Positions 60,450 through 64,000 of a DNA stretch of 64,000 nucleotides are shown piece by piece. The notes beneath the pieces are model-generated. The model was not told the origin of the DNA. It made no database searches and saw only the letters and a program-made list of their open reading frames with translations. Every line of letters starts with the position of its first letter. The first letter of the stretch is position 1. The position numbers were made by a program, and so were the translations under genes. The stretch comes from Lamellibrachia columna. Lineage: Eukaryota; Annelida; Polychaeta; Sabellida; Siboglinidae. Location of the stretch: positions 18,492,916 to 18,556,915 of the forward strand of contig OY759274.1 in NCBI GenBank assembly GCA_963662155.1, in the 5' to 3' direction.

Positions 60450-61330
60450 GCAAAGCGAAGCATTACGTCAGCATGCAGACGTTTTTATTGTTAGTAACAT
60501 TAGTATTTGTATTGTCATCTCGAATTTGCCTTCACATCGTTTACTGCGGAAGATGACACTCCACGATTACCAGTGTATTTTAGATGTTGCGTCAACGCCT
60601 CGATTGAGGTTGTGGCGAATTTATGAGTATGCACAATTAAATGTTTGCGAAGGATTTGATTTACTTTTGGGACAACGGAGCAGCAGTTCCTGAATTTATG
60701 CTCGTAAAACAGCTGACGAAGGAACTGGTATCATTAATCAATTACATATATGTGTTGACGGACTCTTGGAGGTGTTTCGGACAGAACAATAGGTCAATTG
60801 TGCAAATACATCAGAAAGGAAATATACACAAAATATTTCAACAGCTGTATTATAATGTGTATGTTTAGATGCCAGGAATATAATAACAAAGCAGTAAGAC
60901 GAAAACAGCATTGTCGTGGTTTAATTTGAGATACAAAAGAAGGAATCGAAGAGAATTCCTGATGCCACGTTGGAATTATGCTTTCCAGCAACTCTCGTTT
61001 TTTGGATTTCTTTTTCTATGCGTTGTTTCTTATTAACTTCTAGGAGGTTTCGATGATGGTAATGTACTGGATGTAGCCTAACCAATGTGCTCCCTTGATT
61101 CCCTGTTTTCGATGTGTTTTTCCACTTAAGATATTGAAACCAAATGTAATATATGTCATACATATGTCATACATATGGCGAAATTGTTGCTATTGGTCTT
61201 AGCCAAACAAATATGCTAAACACAGACGACAGGAGGTAACATTGACTCCAGAAAATTATCATCATGTTGTCATAGAGTGTGTTCTAGAAACGCGACGATC
61301 ATGCAAGCTCAATATCTCAGGTATCCATGC
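60450..61330. other. Unassigned DNA upstream of copy B
   Basis: The shared flank with block 1 ends near 60,500 (compare 9,480). Several 65-85 codon ORFs overlap here without recognisable content. Confidence 0.45.
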
Positions 61331-61870
61331 GCTATGCGCTATCTAGCAGAAATCCAACAATATCAGCACTATTTCTTGCAGAAATCTCCCTGAGAATAAA
61401 ATTATGTGCAGACGATAAATCTCCTAAAAGTGAACAACCAATGCCATTGCAAAGAACAGCTGAAACATAAATATATGCACATTTACCTATATGGTAAATT
61501 TAGTGACAAAAAATGGAGAAAAAATTAATATGTCAAATGCAGGATTGGAACTCTCATTCATTCATTGAGCACCTTACAGACAACGTGGAATACATAATTC
61601 TCAACAAGAAGTAACATCCGAATTTATGAAATAGCAAGGTGAAAAGCGTGTTAATATGTGGCTCTCAGACATGCCGAATGACCAAGACAACAACCAGAAA
61701 ACTCCAAACACGCATAGACATATGTATAAAATGCAACTTTAAAATCGGTAAACGGTAGGACAATAATCACAAACAAAATGCTCACGATGAAACAGCATCA
61801 GGTAAGAGATCGAAAAAATTAAATGAACTTGGATAGGACACATTCACAACAGTAGACAATTGCAAGCAAT
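61330..61870 (+). mobile_element. RTE-like LINE fragment
   Basis: On the plus strand, with frameshifts: a YLAEIQQ stretch, IKLCADDKS (at the YADD box), SNIRIYEIA, KSVLICGSQTCRMTKTTTRK then LQTRIDICIK, and TWIGHI. This is the order found in RTE/BovB-like and related LINE polymerases downstream of the catalytic box. Heavily decayed. Confidence 0.7.
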
Positions 61871-62479
61871 TGCCACACGTCTACTGTTGTCCAACTTTGA
61901 CTCAATAATGACAGAATGACACATTCAAAAACACACCATTTATAGCCGTTGTCTTACTCGATATAGTAGAACAATCGAGGTCATTTTTGACGTATAGTGC
62001 GATCCCATCACCCCGTTTGCAATCCCTTACAATACGAAAAGATGACTAGCCTGGTAGTTGAAACCGGGATTGAGCCCATCTTTCAGGAATAGTAATGTAT
62101 AAAACAATTTTAAGTGATTATAAGTAAATACAAATGTTTTCGAAATTTACATTCAAACTGCGTGAGTTAAAATTAATAAAATATATATTTATACAAAAAA
62201 TACTACGTGATATATTGATATTTTCGTAAAATTTCTGTTCAAAATAATATATAATATTAAAAATTTGAGGATATATAATTATATAAATTATTGTCTGCAT
62301 CAATGCTACCTTCTTGGTCATGGGCTATATAACCAGAGTATTGAAACGATAAATTGTTTAACTGATCGAATTGAACGAATACTTGTTCACAAAATTCATA
62401 AACAGACTGTATGATCATAAACTCGATATCACAGATTCCCGCAAACAGGAGAGTGTCTAATGAGTCCAAAGGCATTTCG
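61871..62479. other. Unassigned AT-rich DNA
   Basis: No supported feature. Confidence 0.5.
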
Positions 62480-62880
62480 AATAATCGAAATCATGTTACA
62501 GAGTTCAAACTCTCGCAAGGTCTGTGAGAGTCTTCACCTTCAGTTTCTGCAGGTCTTAACGAAACTTGACGAAGACGCAGTAGTTCTGCGTCCACACGCT
62601 GTGGATTTTCTTGTCGCTCTTCAGCTGCCGGGCTTGTCGGAAAAGTTCACTGTTGTGCGTTGACAGGTGGTCATTCAGGTAAATGTCCATTCCTCTCAAC
62701 GCACCCCGTTCAGCTTTTCAGTCCGCCAGTGGAACTGGGACGAATACTTGTTTCCAGCCATTTTTCGTCTTCATTATGGCACTCTCGGAGGTCGGCGTTT
62801 CCTCTTCGACAGTCGATGTTGAATTGCGCGTGCTAGGCTTGGTCGAAGTGGCGAGAAACGCTTCAACAAGAAAACACTAG
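62480..62880 (-). mobile_element. Retroelement ORF1-like fragment
   Basis: The minus strand reads SSTSTVEEETPTSESAIMKT, then MDIYLNDHLSTHNSELFRQA, RQLKSDKKIHSVWTQNYCVF and VKF, then a stop. The DIYLN.HLT..N..LF..AR.LK...KI.S.WT....VFVK block is recurrent in animal retroelement ORF1-type proteins. Recognised by pattern only. Confidence 0.5.
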
Positions 62881-63059
62881 GCAGAATGAGACGACAGACA
62901 ACAAGCAATTGAAAAACTAGTAATATATTACACAATATATATTGTAGCTACGTGTAGGAATGCATCAGTGCCCTTATTACACCAGCGAGCCATGTCGGTT
63001 CTTTATAATCTTTGACACGACAAACTATTCAACTGTATTAAAAAAATATATTTTTACAT

Positions 63060-63440
63060 AGCCCGGTATCGAGTCCTTGGGACTGCTCAAAGAACTTCAC
63101 CACTGGCAGACCTGTTAATTCAATCGCCATCTCGACTTATCTGGAAAGCATTTAGCCACGGTGCATTTACTGCACGAAGACTATTATTTCGCATGCCCAC
63201 CTTTTTTCTGATTGTGGAAAAAAATATTCATCGGACATGTTATGAGTTTATAGATTCACCTGTAGAGCACATTAATTAGGTAATGTCACCATGTTGCTGT
63301 TTCGAAACTTCTAGGCAACTTTGTTCACCCCACTTTGTCTGTCTTTCGGAAGAGACACTAACAGCCGTTAGTGTTAGGAGAAGCAACATATCCCACACGT
63401 AGCCAGCTGTGGACTCCATCTCTCAACCACTGGAGCGGTA
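63060..63440 (-). mobile_element. tRNA-derived SINE (family 1), diverged
   Basis: Minus strand: GCTACCGCTCCAGTGGTTGAG head-like region, AGTTTCGAAACAGCAA, AAATGCTTTCCAGATAAGTC and GATGGCGATTGAATTAACAG blocks match the family-1 body with more divergence than the others. Confidence 0.6.
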
Positions 63441-64000
63441 GCAGAAGCGTCCATGACGCGGATCAGTAAATTCTGCCAAATACCTCGCATGAAAACACGA
63501 TTGAATGGATTGGTTCAACTTTTGATAAGGTTTAGTCTCGACAGCCGACACGGACTAAAACGGTTTGTTCCTTCGCATGTGGGAAATATCAACATTCAAG
63601 CGACGTGTCATGGTGACCGTTGGAACCGTAGACACCATACAGGTGATTTATGTGCTATTAAAAAAACACGCTTGTTAAACTATGTTTTTCATGAACATTC
63701 TATACTGCGAAAACACACGCACGATCCGCTTGTGCACGCATGTGTAGGGACAATATATAACATAACGGCGTCTCATGGATGTGCCCCCGCTACACTAACG
63801 TGTTTTATGTATACAGTGTGATGCAGACGGAACAACAATAATTATCTTCATCGTATCAGTTTTGAAAGAACACCAACCAAGGCATTTACCTCATTCATTG
63901 TAGCTCACAACACTCAACGATGACCGCTGTCCATAATACATTGTTATGCAATATCAATTACAACCAAAACATTCAGGCATAATGTGTTCAATGTTTCTAT
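63441..64000. other. Unassigned right end
   Basis: A 122-codon plus-strand ORF (63,453-63,821) has no recognisable domain or splice support. No other feature is seen up to the window edge. Confidence 0.4.

Noticed and set aside
62000..62090. tRNA-like GGTTTCAACTACC near 62,060
   Set aside because: Too short and lacking a paired A-box. Considered chance.

Overview
The window looks like AT-rich, intron-bearing, repeat-dense nuclear DNA of a multicellular animal. The reasons are GT/GC...AG-bounded split exons of a recognisable eukaryotic cell-cycle gene (ANAPC10), tRNA-headed SINEs, decayed CR1-, L2- and RTE-like LINE pieces, long (TA)n, (CA)n and (TACA)n microsatellites, and several kinds of minisatellite. 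There is no bacterial operon architecture. LINE families of this sort are common in marine invertebrates such as lophotrochozoans and cephalochordates, but I cannot name the clade with confidence.

Layout. 1-2,010: degenerate ~28-30 bp satellite. 2,270-9,420: duplication block 1. It holds a broken plus-strand exon-1 copy, a 40-bp GC-rich minisatellite, and a complete minus-strand gene for a short secreted ten-cysteine peptide. 9,750-16,790: LINE and SINE debris, small tandem repeats and a G-rich tract. 16,800-24,900: a minus-strand region with ANAPC10 (20,269-23,112), an unrecognised multi-exon gene directly upstream of it, and a separate exon-like piece at 17.1 kb. 25-29.5 kb: LINE tail, then a 2.5 kb 28-bp minisatellite split by a SINE with a 15-bp target-site duplication. 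29.5-46 kb: mostly unassigned sequence with isolated exon-like ORFs, a putative Mutator/FLYWCH-type DNA transposon remnant (34.8-37.1 kb), a fold-back repeat (41.4-41.95 kb) and microsatellites. 46.1-50.4 kb: an inverted, rearranged and decayed duplicate of 16.8-24.9 kb that lacks ANAPC10. 51-53.8 kb: LINE pieces, including a CR1-type ORF1. 53.9-60.44 kb: duplication block 2, parallel to block 1 and carrying a second complete cysteine-rich gene. 60.45-64 kb: RTE-like LINE, ORF1-like remnant and SINE.

Genes. The cysteine-rich genes share a TATA box, a non-coding first exon, a signal-peptide exon, a 24-nt propeptide exon ending in Lys-Arg, and a terminal exon with ten conserved cysteines. They are not visible as long ORFs because the exons are short. 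ANAPC10 appears full length in three coding exons, but the 3' end of intron 1 and the start of coding exon 2 have been amplified into an 11-copy, in-frame 75-bp tandem array. Much of the rest is repeat-derived, and most long ORFs here are artefacts of stop-free tandem repeats.
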